Positions 52,650 to 64,000 of a stretch of DNA of 64,000 nucleotides are shown piece after piece. Every line of letters starts with the position of its first letter. Positions within the stretch are counted from its first letter, which is position 1. Both the position numbers and the translations under genes were made by a program. Origin of the DNA: Erpobdella octoculata (lineage: Eukaryota; Annelida; Clitellata; Hirudinida; Erpobdellidae). The notes below the pieces were generated by a model. That model was given only the letters and a program-made list of their open reading frames with translations. It searched no databases and was not told where the DNA came from. The stretch spans positions 9,533,396 through 9,597,395 of the forward strand of contig OZ022243.1 of the NCBI GenBank assembly GCA_963978895.1. The letters are read 5' to 3'.

Positions 52650-54572
52650 ATGAAACAAGATCCACAAGATTTTTCAACTGCATCGCAAGCCCCACACCAG
52701 CAACATTCCTTATTAAATCTATCAGATCATCAGCGTAAAAACAACTGCATTGATAATTTATCGCTTATGGCAGATTTCTGCTCGAAATCGTCAGAAAAAC
52801 TTGACAGTTCTCTTGCCATGCTGTCTCCAGAACGCCAGAATAAATCTTCACCAACCACAAACTCATCGGAGAAACCATTTAAATGCGGAGCCTGCTCAAA
52901 AAGTTACACTCAGTTTTCTAATCTCTGTCGCCATCGTCGAACCCGACCAGCGTGTCGCCAGCGTCTCCACTGTCCAGAATGCAACATGATCTTTCCAACT
53001 GTCGCTCTACTGACTAAACATCGGCGTGACTTTTGCTGCCGTTCAACAAGAACTGATCAGGACAAGTCGATTAGTAATGGTTTTTGGCGTTTCAGTAGCG
53101 ATAATGAGTTGCACAAGTCCGCAAATGAGGGCAGCCAAAATAATTCTAATTTCCTCCGCAATAGAACTGAATTTTCCAACAATTATTTTAATACTTTGCA
53201 AAACTTAAATGCTTTCGAAAGCAAAGTTACACCGAGGAAGTTTTCTGATTTTTCATTTCTTAACTCCAACTCCAGCAACAGCGGAACTCTTTCAAAAGAT
53301 TATTTCTTGAAAACATTTCCAATCACATACCACAACCACCTTCCCGTCAGACAAACAACGCCAACTAGCGTGGACTTAAGATACATCCCGAATAACATTT
53401 TACTTCCAAAGGCTTACAATCACTTACTGTCCCACCTGCCTAATCAGCTAATTGAAAATAAAATTTCTTTGGGTGAAAATCCAATTTGGTCGCCCAATCG
53501 TTGCTTCATATCTTCCTCGAATAACATTACAGCAGAAAAACAGCGGACTAAAATTCCAACTTGCACCTTCGAAACTCCAACATTTCAACAAGAACTTACA
53601 TCTTATTGTAAAGAATTTTCTCACACGACTTTCACTTCAGCAATAAACGACAAGGTCGATTTGACCAAGAAAAAACTAAGCAAGAATCTTTCAAGAGATA
53701 TCTCTGCTACGTTTGAACGTCCACATATCAAGGATCACCAACAAAATTACTCCCAGAATTCTACTAAAAAGATTAAAAAAGAAGAAGATTCCAAAATGGA
53801 ATTTCCCAGAATAAACGAAACTGTTGAGAATCTACTGGTTGCTGGAAACCATGATTCCGAAAACAACACATCTGTTGACATTTTAAGAATTGCATCGGAA
53901 CCAATAAATGGAAATGTTCAAGTATGTCAGTCTTCTTGTCTCGAAAAGTTCGAAACGAAATTTCAGAGCGACATGTCTAAAAGTAAAAATTTTAACAGAA
54001 ATGAAGTCCCGAAGCGACATTTAGGCGCTTTTTCTATTCGAACAATTTGCAATTTGAGCAGCGATTCTGATATCGAAGAAGAAAAAGAAATAAATACCAC
54101 GCCATCTTCAGAGAAGCAAAATTCTTCAATTTTTGCCATTCGTGAAGAAGATGTAAATCATTCAAAAATAAATCTTTTAAATGAAACACACTCGACTGAA
54201 GACAGCTTACAAGAACAAAATTATAACAACTTCTCTCCTACTGATTATTCGCTTGTGAAAAACTTTCCTCATTTCTATCAACCACGTTCCACTGGTTACA
54301 GGCCACCATCAACATTCAAATCTCACTTTCAATCTTACAACATGAACCACGTCGAATCTTTCTTGATGAAAAACAAAACGGGAAAATATTATCGTCGACA
54401 TTCAAAACATCGCTGTAAATTCTGTTCCAAATCGTTCCCTCGATCTGCAAACTTGACCCGCCACATTCGCACTCACACGAAGGAACAGCCTTACAGATGT
54501 CTAGAATGTGGTCGCTCTTTTAGCATTTCCTCCAATCTTCTTCGTCACACAAAAAACGTTCACCCCAACTGA
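52650..54572 (+). CDS. MECOM: EVI1/PRDM16/hamlet-type zinc-finger protein, reduced form
   Basis: A 640-aa single-exon ORF. Residues 79-130 hold two fingers, [12 protein letters not shown] and [20 protein letters not shown], which match the last two fingers of the EVI1 N-terminal cluster (human: [20 protein letters not shown]). Residues 589-638 hold [14 protein letters not shown] and [11 protein letters not shown], the first two fingers of the EVI1 C-terminal cluster. The third C-terminal finger, the five earlier fingers and the PR domain are missing. In finger one the second His is Arg (HRRTRPAC), leaving a possible C2HC site. KVDLTKKK (335-342) resembles the EVI1 CtBP motif PFDLTTK without its Pro, and IKKE (375-378) fits a SUMO site. 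Family members are nuclear transcriptional regulators. An in-frame TAA lies upstream of the ATG. An acceptor-like tttttacag near 52590 suggests a 5' UTR intron. AATAAA is at 54778-54783. It could be a divergent paralogue or retrocopy; the frame is intact. Confidence 0.85.
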   Translation: MKQDPQDFSTASQAPHQQHSLLNLSDHQRKNNCIDNLSLMADFCSKSSEKLDSSLAMLSPERQNKSSPTTNSSEKPFKCGACSKSYTQFSNLCRHRRTRPACRQRLHCPECNMIFPTVALLTKHRRDFCCRSTRTDQDKSISNGFWRFSSDNELHKSANEGSQNNSNFLRNRTEFSNNYFNTLQNLNAFESKVTPRKFSDFSFLNSNSSNSGTLSKDYFLKTFPITYHNHLPVRQTTPTSVDLRYIPNNILLPKAYNHLLSHLPNQLIENKISLGENPIWSPNRCFISSSNNITAEKQRTKIPTCTFETPTFQQELTSYCKEFSHTTFTSAINDKVDLTKKKLSKNLSRDISATFERPHIKDHQQNYSQNSTKKIKKEEDSKMEFPRINETVENLLVAGNHDSENNTSVDILRIASEPINGNVQVCQSSCLEKFETKFQSDMSKSKNFNRNEVPKRHLGAFSIRTICNLSSDSDIEEEKEINTTPSSEKQNSSIFAIREEDVNHSKINLLNETHSTEDSLQEQNYNNFSPTDYSLVKNFPHFYQPRSTGYRPPSTFKSHFQSYNMNHVESFLMKNKTGKYYRRHSKHRCKFCSKSFPRSANLTRHIRTHTKEQPYRCLECGRSFSISSNLLRHTKNVHPN

Positions 54573-55360
54573 TTAGGTTTCTTAATTAATAAAAATTCCT
54601 AAGAAGTTTCACGGATTTTGCCAACTTTTCTTTGACATAAATTTTATATTTTTATGAAATTTTTGTATTTATACTGTTGTAATGTATTTATGAGCCACAA
54701 AACATAATAATTTGACACTTATTATTTTTTTGTACTATTTTTGATGAATCAATTTTTATCATATCTTTGTGCCTTGCAATAAATCAAAAATATCATTTTA
54801 CCGTTTTACTTTATCATTTATGGATTTTGATTTTTGCTAATTAACTTGTCTTCAACTGCAATCGGCAAGAATTAAAGAATTGTAATCTGAAATTATCATA
54901 TGTGTTATTATTATTATTTATTATTTTTATTATTTTGTTATTATTATTTTTATTATTATCGATACGTCGTAATTACGAAACGTCATGACGCAAGCAGATG
55001 TCAGCAAGTTAAATAGTGGTTAACTAAACTCACTTCTCATAGGTCATAGGTCATCGCGAGAGGTCAGATGAGAATCAACTGCGCATGCGTACTGAATGTT
55101 ATTTTTGTAATATGCTTGACGTCAAGTTGGCCATGGAGAAATGTCTTCATATAATAACTTCAGTGCAGTTAATAACAATTCTTTTCTTATTTGACTAAAA
55201 ACGAAAATTCTTTCTTAAAATCACAAAAAGTTGTTTCAATTGATCTCAGAATTGACTTTGTTTTTAAATCAGAAAATAATTACAGACTGAATTTGAAAGG
55301 TCGGCATGATAAATATAGATATAATAATTATTTAATTATAGATGTCAAATAAAATAAATT
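54573..55360. other. 3' UTR and flank of the zinc-finger gene
   Basis: Contains the AATAAA at 54778-54783 and a (TTA)n-rich stretch at 54905-54960. No further gene seen. Confidence 0.5.
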
Positions 55361-55363
55361 ATA

Positions 55364-55545
55364 AAGAGGTATGATATCATTTCAGCCAGGTATGATATAA
55401 TTTTTGTTAGGTATGGTATAATTTCTGTTAGGCATGATATCATTTCTGCAAGTTATGATATCATTTCAACCAGGTATGATATCATTTCAGCCAGGCTGGA
55501 TACTATTTCTGCCACGAATATCATTTCTGCCAAAAATGTTTTTTA
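55364..55545. repeat. ~26-bp minisatellite with GATATC core
   Basis: About seven diverged copies of 'ggtatgatatcatttcagcca'. Confidence 0.85.
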
Positions 55546-58500
55546 CATGAAAAATATGACCAGTATTCTTATCACTATTCTTTTCTTTATTGACTACCTC
55601 TAATAAGTTCAACCAATACGGTATTAAATTAAAAAGAAATTGGTGATTATTTTGAGTTTTTTTAAGCAAAAGTATCTTAGAGTAAATGAGATAAAGTTTA
55701 TACCAAACTTGTCTTATTTAGCGCTTTCATTTAAGAGGCTACAAACAAACGTATCTTCCACGTTTTTTATATGATCGGGGAAAAACAGTTTATTTTCAGA
55801 TTTTTTTACTATAACGTTTCATTGCGGTAGTAAATGTAATTTTAGTTATATAAATTTTATCAGTCAAAAGTGTATTGGTGATAAAAACCTTGATCCATTT
55901 TTATTTTCCGAAAACGCTTATATAAAAAATTCACTCCAAGCTGACAAATCAAGTGATATATTTTTTTTTGCATTTTTACGTTTGTATAGCCGTATAACGC
56001 TTTGCTGAATTTGCATCCTGCCATATTTCCATACAAAGATTAAGGCTGGCTGATAAAATGTTTTTTTCACATAATTTGCCAAATATATATTTTTATAGTT
56101 TATTACAAATAAAGTCAATCATTTAATTATTTCAAATTCTTATAAGCAAACGTTCATAATCACTTAAAAGTTAACTTTTATAGAATTTATTGCAGATAAT
56201 AGTGTATATTGATCGGATTTTTAATAACTTTTTAAGCCACAAAAATTAAACAAATTTGCTTTTAAATTAAAAAAAAATCTCGATTAAAAAAAACAAACTA
56301 TTATTTCACTTTCCAGCGACAAGATTGAGTGACAGACACCCCGTTGGCAAATCGAGTCCTGAAACACATGAGTGACTCTGCCTTTATTATTGCATTAATT
56401 TCTTCCGAGACTGTTGATAATACTGAGGGCATTATTTTGGCGCTGCAAAGGTCAAAGGTTAAACGTTCGATAACAATCGAGGTTGAATAGTTGCATAAAT
56501 GTGAATATACTCGCATGCACACGGGAGAGCAAGACAGAGGAGGATATCAGAAGACAGGGAGACAGACATGAGAGTCCAAGTCTGAGACAAGGTTGAGGTC
56601 AAGTAGCAAGATGATTAATCACTTGTGATTTGGAAGATTAAGAAGTTCGAGCTTACCAGCGAGACATTCAGTTACCAATAATACGCATGTTTAAAACAGC
56701 GCAACTATTCTATAGTAAATTGGCAAGTTTTTTTTTTTAAATACGTGTGTCCTGATTTGTAGTGTTTGCTCATTTATATTTTAAATTTATTGAGTCTATC
56801 ATTGCGTAAATTACGGATTTTTTCTGATATATCAACAGCCTTATTAGATTAAATATAATTTTGTTGCTAACACGGAGCTTTTGTTTCAAAGCATCATGAT
56901 TTATTTCTTCGCTCTCCTGTCGTGTCTGTGTAGATGTCCGTTCAAATAAGTAATTGAAAATTGTTAAACTTGTGAAAAGCAAAATCTTTTTTTTATTTTT
57001 TTAAATTTTTTTCAAGTTTTGAATAATTGATGTTTTTCAACTCTATGAAAGTAACTTTTTTTAATTGTTATAAAACCAAAATGTATAAAAAAAATAAAAT
57101 TTTGAACGAAATATTCAAATAAAAGTAAAACTGAAAAATCAGAACATGCGCATTAATAATTTAAAATTTTTTCAAATTAAATAGCTTAAACTTTTAAGGG
57201 ATTACTTAAAAAAATTCTGAAAATTAAAACAATTTAATCAAAAAGTTTTTATTCAATTTTTCCCATTTTTTTATAATCTCTATAAAACGTCTCGGCAGAA
57301 GAGAAGCACAAACAAATCACATCATTCGAATTTTTCAAGTTATTTTTTCAAAGCAGAAGCAACTGCTTTGTAATTAATTGTACTAAATTACGCTATAGTT
57401 CTTATATATTAGTGTGTAAATATAGTTAATTTCTGTTGTTTCTCTAAAAGCCTAACATACTCTACTGTTGAAATTTTGAAATGTAAAAAATAATATATAA
57501 GTTAAATCTGTGGATGAGACTGATGATGTTTAATGTAATGTTAGTGCATTATCACAAATTATTTCTACGTTATGCTACAAATAAAAAATAACTTCTTAGA
57601 TTCTGTTGACTCTTTTGCGCATTGACGAAAACTTTAAACATTTGTTGCAAAAACAGAAAAAAACTCTGTTGTGAACTGTAACACAGTGTTACACAGTTAG
57701 TCGTTTAAGTAATAAAAATTCCTAAAAAAACATTTATTTATAATTTTCTGTTACTATTTTTGTTGCATCCTACATTTTTTATTCTGGCGGAATATTATTT
57801 TAAATAATAATAATAATTATAGCTAGGATTCTAGACGCCCACTAAAGTGAGTCCAGCAGGTCCTTCTTCATCTTCTCGACTGGTCTGCTATGAAAGAATT
57901 AATAATGCACCCGCTGCAATAATAGAGAAAAAACTCTATTTTGAACTGTAACACAGGTATTTATTTCAACTGCAAGTGCTGGTGTAAAAATTTAGCATAC
58001 AAACAACTTTGAATAAATAATTTTTGCTTACTGTTTGTTTAACTTGTTTCGTTTTAGGTGTTCGATAAAGTTCAGTTAAATTTTAATTTAAACTAGAGCT
58101 AGCCCGTCAAAAATGATTTTTTGTAAAAAAAAAAAAAACTGCAGCGCCACCTAACAACGTTATGCAAAGTTATAACATACATACATACATATATACAGAC
58201 ATCATAAATTATGGATGTTAATAACTGCGATGATTTTGTCGGTTTCTATATTTTTGTTTCCGCTTGTAATCTATTTGCAGAGGATAGTTGTCCCGAGTCC
58301 CATTTATTCTTTCGACGAGCTTGAATCAGGCTGGTTGCTTAGTTAAAGAATAAAAATAAAACACACTTTTTGCTCAGTCAATAATCAAGTTTTCTTGATA
58401 TTACCACATCGATGAAAAATTACACTTAATTCGTATTAACTATTCAATTTCGTAGACATTTTTAGACTTTTCTTTTGGAAAGTTCACTTACGTTTTTTTA

Positions 58501-58850
58501 GTCTCTAATGTGTGATAATGTATGTGGGCTTATTTTTTATGCGCCGGCAGTCTAAATCCAAGCTAGGGTACACATTTTTAGATGTGCGCTAAAACTCACA
58601 TATCTAGGGACAAACTAGAACAAACATCTCAGGATAAAAAGCTAAGACGTCCGATCGACGGTCCAGATATCCAGATATCACTTGAATAAATTATGGATTT
58701 ACCCTCCGACGAAAGAAAATAATAAAAATCTTAGGGATGATAAATCATAGTTGTGATAAAAAAATGTTATATTTGAATTATACAAAATGAAAAAAGCTCT
58801 TTCTTTTACTGAGAAATAGTTCAGACCCAGATCCTGGCCCAACAAGAAAT
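55546..58850. other. No recognisable gene; one block of possible regulatory character
   Basis: At 56300-56700 the sequence is less AT-rich than its surroundings. It contains AGGTCAAAGGTTA (56449-56461), a DR1-type nuclear receptor site, and 'tgagtgactct' near 56370. A 73-codon minus ORF overlaps it. The rest is featureless AT-rich DNA. Confidence 0.3.
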
Positions 58851-59321
<471 letters not shown>

Positions 59322-62129
59322 ACAGTTGATAACGCAACATATATCAATCAAAATACATTAATTAATAATGACGAAATCGCAGTTTGTATTAAGTTAGCTG
59401 ATCAACAGTTAAAACAAACGTAACAAGGTTCTATGAATGGTATCACAAATTTGTAGCTCTATATACAGCATCAGGCAAGTATAAAATTTTATCACTTATA
59501 ATTTTCCAACTAAAAACATTTATTTCCATGTTTTTAATAAAAAATAGATTTTGTTTTTAAGACAACTGAATTAAAATATTTCTGTAAACAAAGTGTGGAA
59601 GTAGTCAGTTAGAAGCATATAAAAAACACATGAAGCATTTAGTGTACGCGTTTCAATCGAGAAAAATTTTAAAGTTGAATTATTTTGGAGAATAAATGAG
59701 CATGAGTTTTCAGACTATTTTTTTTCAATAGTTAATTGTTCACTTGTTAAGTAATAAATTATTTGTTCGGGTTTTTATTGAGTGCCAGCAAGTAAAAGAA
59801 TCCGTCGATGAGAAAAACGAAAGAAAGAAAAACAAGTCATTTAGAGTTTAAAAAAAAGTATTTTTATATTAATCGTCAAATTGTGAAAATCGTTAAGATA
59901 AAAAAATGCTTTTAAACTTTCTATTTACCTGATTACAGTTTGATTAGATATCCATGAAATGTTCATATTAGTACTTAATTAAATTATTCATGAAACTTTT
60001 TTGCTTGTTTACTTCTTTGTTTGTTTCTCTTTTAGCCAGTTTTTTTGTAAACAAATCCTGGAAGATCAAATAAACGCACGCCATCTTTACATATCAAAAT
60101 ATCTACGCCATTGGAAAAAAACACCCCCGAGAAAACCTAAATGGGTTATTTATAACTTTATAAATCGCTCACAATATCGGCACTTGGTTCGATATTTGTT
60201 CAGCTCCTGTGTAATACTTATTACGAATATTTTACTTCTTGTTTGTAATTAACATGTTTCGCCTGTTGAAGCTTACAGTTAATTCATTTTTCTCTAAAAT
60301 AAAGCAAAGTTTCAAAGAAAATAATTGCTAGCGTAGAAATGAACGTGAGTTTTTAGGCGATATTTTTTTTGAAAAAAACAGGCTGTTTATTTGGTAATTA
60401 ATTAAATATCGATTTAAATCAACGAGCCAGCAATAAACAAATGGTAGAGTCACTTGATCGCGAAATAAAAATTATATAAAGCCTACTATTTCCAACAGCA
60501 TGTGATGCGTAATAATCACTACAATCTTCTTTAAGTATGTGCTCTTCAATTGATGTTGGACGGGTAGGTACGCATTGTGCAATCGTTTAATAATCATTTT
60601 TGTATTATAAGTTAGTAAAATATTCAACTGTGTTACAAAGTTGATCAGGCTAGCGGTAAGTCAAACAATATTTTTTTATTAAGTACTAGCTTTGAAAAAC
60701 TTATAATAGTACCGTATTTTAGCGCATTTTTTTTACAATTTACTCAGCAACAAAAATATCATATCTAAATAAATAAACAAAAATTGAGAAAACACATTAT
60801 TAACTTAATCTGTTTGTGTTTTATGTAAATTAATGATTGAATAAAGTTAACCATGTATTTTTTCAGCAAATTTGATTTCTAATTTTGAGGAAAATTTTTT
60901 CTTGTTTAAACCGTAGTCGCTGACTACGTTATTTCGATATACTTTGTAGTACCAACTCAACACAGTTTGAAGGCGGTTTGAAATAACTTTATTTAATTGA
61001 CCGACGACAATAGACAAAAATAAGCAATTCTTCTCGGGACCAACAATGGCGAGAAATGAAAAATAAAGCAAAGTTTAAATTCTTGATTAAAGTAGCAATA
61101 TGGCGAACCACGAGAACAACGAAGAAGAAGGAGAGAGAACATTCGAGAGCAAAAGTTTTTAAGCTAGCCACTAGCTAGCGCGCGCCAAAACAAGTGAAGG
61201 AGCGCGAGCCTAGCAAGCTAAGGGGCGCTCACCTGTAACTACCTGTATAACATGCGTTTGGCACACGTGTGCGTGGACGTGCATAAAATACCGGTACACT
61301 ACAAGGGTGCCGTTCTGGAGGACTTTTACTGTACATACTGATTTGCCAATAACAATTTAATCTGTTAGATTTAGTACAACTGACGTTACATATAAGAAAT
61401 TTATCCACAGAATTTTGTTCTATTTTTAATTTGTGTAAAGATTAGAAATAGCTTGGTTCGGTTAAACTCTGGGCATTTATGAAATGTGTCAAATTTGCAA
61501 ATATTAGCAAGTAGAAAACCAAAACTTATTACACATTCAGTTATCTACCGAGTGTTTTAAATGATTTAGTTGAACAAAAATTTTTATATCATTTATGAGT
61601 TTGTTTTTACATGAATTTAATTGCTTTTAAATAAACAACACTGTTCAGTCGGTGTGACATATCTTTTACTTTTGTCAATCTTAATCTTTAGGCAAAAATG
61701 TTGAATGTAATATTAGTTTAACAAGCTAAATACAGTTTCTTAGTTTATCAGTCAATAATATTTTTAAATAAATACGTTGAGCACACTTTATTAGAAAGTC
61801 AATTTTATTTTGTTCAAAGCCATTGCAGTCTACTAAAAATAAATAATTTGATGTCTAATCTTCTTTAAAGCAACTGTGAAGTTATTGTAATAAATAAGAT
61901 TTTATAAAAACGATATGAAAATTGACCGAAGTTATTTGTTCATTTAAAGGTAACAATATTGAATGAACAAACTGGTCAATCGACTATCTTCAATGCAAAA
62001 AACACAAAAGTTGGTTCGGAAAAATCAGAAAAATATATAATCTTATGTACGATGAAGTTTATAAAAAAATTATTATAAAAAATTATTAAGCTAACTTAAT
62101 AAATTAATTTGGAAGTTTTTTATCATTAG
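59322..62129. other. No recognisable gene; CpG-richer block at 61080-61230
   Basis: Mostly AT-rich. The block at 61140-61230 (gctagcgcgcgcc, ggagcgcgagcc, aaggggcgctcacc) is the GC-richest unique sequence nearby and could be a promoter, but no initiating exon was identified. Confidence 0.35.
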
Positions 62130-62388
62130 TTCCTGAACTGAATCCAGAAGTGTCAGTAACTAAATATCCAGTTGTGCAGAAGTTTGAATATAAAGTCATA
62201 ACCGTTACCTCTAAATATGTTGATGAGTCAGAAGGGGGAGAGTTATCTATTACTATTAATCCGGAAACGATGCTTGCCAGTCAACAAATCCGTTTGACAA
62301 ACGATGATCAGAATAATTTTAAACCTGGAGTTAGAAACGAATTTAATTTTCAGTCTGAAATTGATTTTAAAGAATTCGAAAAAATTGA
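62130..62388 (+). CDS. Internal exon, PLAT/LH2-like domain (partial gene)
   Basis: A 259-nt open exon between acceptor tatcattag and donor GA|GTAAGT. The peptide runs VPELNPEVSVTKYPVVQKFE, then YKVITVTSKY..., and ends FKPGVRNEFNFQSEIDFKEF plus EKIE. The order β-strand YKV, then LTND-type loop, then FKPG-x-NEF and an acidic D-x-x-x-LE-K-I stretch resembles PLAT domains, including the C-terminal domain of pancreatic lipases (LKPDSTHSNEF...). These bind membranes or partner proteins. Neighbouring exons lie outside or were not found. It begins after one nt of a split codon and ends after two. The domain call is by eye and moderate. Confidence 0.45.
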
Positions 62389-62684
62389 GTAAGTTGAAAC
62401 TTAACGTAATTATTTTTTTTATTCCAATTTTTATTGTAATTTATTTTTTGTAAAAAATTGTTATAGTCGATGCTCAAATGTGAATTGATAGGCATATAAT
62501 TTATAATATATAAGAATTTGTACATCATAAAAAGTACATTTATTTAAAAACAACGTTTCTTTGCGCCCTAAAAACCATAAAATAACATTTGTATGAGTCT
62601 GAATAACTTTGTCACATTACAGTAACAAATTTCATAACGGTTTTTAATTTATAAACAACATCAAAGCTTCTGTAAAACAAATAA

Positions 62685-62890
62685 CTAATATTTATAAAAA
62701 ATGATGAGCTTAACGTTGTAAAATTTTAAAAAATAAACTGTCATTTGTGGCAAGCTCTATCTTGTAAGGCAGAGTTAATACAGCTCAGAACAATAATAAA
62801 TACGGCAAACCCACAAAACTCACGTCGTGGCAGGAGCGAATTTATTCAATCATCAGCCTGCTTGATGAAGGTGTCTATATGTTTTAGGTA
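62685..62890 (+). repeat. Right-edge dispersed repeat R4, copy 1
   Basis: Includes 'catttgtggcaagctctatc' and, 90 bp later, 'agcctgcttgatgaaggtgt'. Related copies are at 63380-63475 and 63785-64000. Confidence 0.8.
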
Positions 62891-63379
62891 AATTTCGTCA
62901 TAGGAACGTTTACAATGTTTTTTTTATTGTAAATGAATAAAATTTAATTTAAATAATTTTAAATCTTTTTAATTATTCTAAAAGTAAAATAAAACTATTA
63001 ACTTATAACAGTAACTATAAACTTTAAATTTGTTTTCAAGGCTTATTGATTTATTTCTTTAAATTTGTTTGTTTTTGGTTTTGAAACTGCTTTGTCTTTT
63101 AAAACAGTATTTTTTAGTTATTTTACAATAACCTAGCGTAATATAATACACAATTCCAGACAACATATTTTTTAATTTTCTTCACTTCCAGTGAGCTTTT
63201 TTTTTAATTTTTGCAGACCTCGAAAGTGAAATTCAACTAATTTTCAGTCATCCAATAGAACTAAAATTTGAAATATAGGCTCGCTTCTTCTGACAATGCA
63301 TTTTATTAAAATTTGAATTAAAAAAAACATTATTTTCAATTGAATAATTAATTAATACAACTGTTCCTGAATATAATTA

Positions 63380-63475
63380 ATGTACAGCAAGACCACAAAT
63401 CTAACGCCATCGCAGGAACAAATTTATCCAATTAACTGCCTGCTTGATGAAGGTGTCTATATGTTTAAAATTTTT
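63380..63475 (+). repeat. Right-edge dispersed repeat R4, copy 2 (3' part only)
   Basis: Starts near 'gtacagcaagaccac' and shares 'tgcctgcttgatgaaggtgt' with the other copies, but lacks the upstream gtggcaagct part. Confidence 0.75.
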
Positions 63476-63571
63476 TCATATTTAAGATACAGCTGTTTTT
63501 AATTTAAATTTAAATTAGATCTACATTTTAAAACACCAATAATTTTTGTCAAAATTAAAAATTTAAATTTT

Positions 63572-63712
63572 TATATATTTACTTTTGAGTTACTTTCCAT
63601 TGAATAGACAGCTTTCAATTACTATCAAAATTATAAATTAATTTTTTATATATTTATGTTTTAGTTACTTGCCATCGAATAGACATTTTTCAATTACTAT
63701 GTTCAATTTTTT
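63572..63712. repeat. ~73-bp tandem duplication
   Basis: 'atagacagctttcaattact' and atagacatttttcaattact mark two adjacent copies with shared tatatattta...gttact upstream. Confidence 0.75.
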
Positions 63713-63784
63713 AATGTTAACAGCCATTTGGTAGAAACTGTTTTCTTTTCTGAATCTTTCAAGACACGTCAAAATTTCTGTTAA

Positions 63785-64000
63785 ATAAATACATATAAAA
63801 AATAATGAGCCCATCGTTGTAAAAGTTTAGGCAATAAACCGTTATTTGTGGCAAGCTTTATCATGTGAGACACAATTGCAATTCAGATGAAAATTCATAT
63901 CTTAAATGTACCGCAAGACTACCTGATTAACGCCGTGGCAGGAACAAATTTATGCAATCACCAGCCTGCTTGATGAAGGTGTCTATATGTTTTAGACAGA
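63785..64000 (+). repeat. Right-edge dispersed repeat R4, copy 3
   Basis: Full-length like copy 1 (gttatttgtggcaagcttta ... agcctgcttgatgaaggtgt) and continues to the window edge. Confidence 0.8.

Noticed and set aside
56301..56522. 73-codon minus-strand ORF as a gene
   Set aside because: No acceptor/donor pair or family resemblance; the block is better treated as possible regulatory DNA.

Overview
This is an AT-rich window of eukaryotic, almost certainly metazoan, nuclear DNA. Evidence: GT-AG introns (23 coding exons reconstruct an animal ISWI protein), animal gene families (ISWI, VWA5A, EVI1/hamlet-type zinc finger, PAS-kinase-like kinase), long pure microsatellites and many hAT-type DNA transposons. 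The gene set suggests an invertebrate bilaterian; the sequence does not let me name the phylum. No bacterial-type operon, CRISPR array, rRNA or intact tRNA was seen.

Layout. 1-6.4 kb: low-gene DNA with a 276-bp tandem duplication, a 738-bp (AATG)n tract, a decayed BED-finger hAT copy, LINE 3' ends and a (GTA)n tract. 6.5-7.75 kb, minus: a small three-exon gene that I assembled by eye, encoding a 186-aa single-pass membrane protein with one BCMA/TNFR-like cysteine module. IRF-type and kappaB-type motifs lie about 160-235 bp upstream of its start. 8-24.3 kb: repeat-rich, with Helitron-like ends, a 157-bp satellite, MITEs with exact 8-bp target duplications, an LTR deletion derivative, a three-level hAT nest and two pentanucleotide satellites. 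24.6-27.2 kb, minus: intronless VWA5A-type gene. 27.4-29.7 kb: a hAT copy inside an older MITE, then a Foldback/MULE-like element with tandem-repeat inverted termini and exact 9-bp target duplications. 31.5-37.8 kb, minus: complete 23-exon ISWI ATPase gene (1041 aa). 38.4-45.7 kb: nested hATs, a LINE fragment and a tRNA-derived SINE split by a MITE. 46.2-50.1 kb, plus: complete eight-exon kinase related to PAS kinase but without PAS domains (364 aa). 52.65-54.57 kb, plus: single-exon zinc-finger gene of the EVI1/PRDM16/hamlet type, reduced in its finger complement. 54.6-64 kb: mostly non-coding, with a TTC-TTA microsatellite, one internal exon of a PLAT-domain-like protein and a dispersed repeat at the right edge.

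The genes are unrelated in function (chromatin remodelling, signalling kinase, transcription factor, vWA protein, putative cytokine receptor). Nothing indicates an operon. Exon joins for ISWI, the kinase and the receptor-like gene were built from splice signals and reading-frame continuity and total exact multiples of three. No transcript evidence was available.
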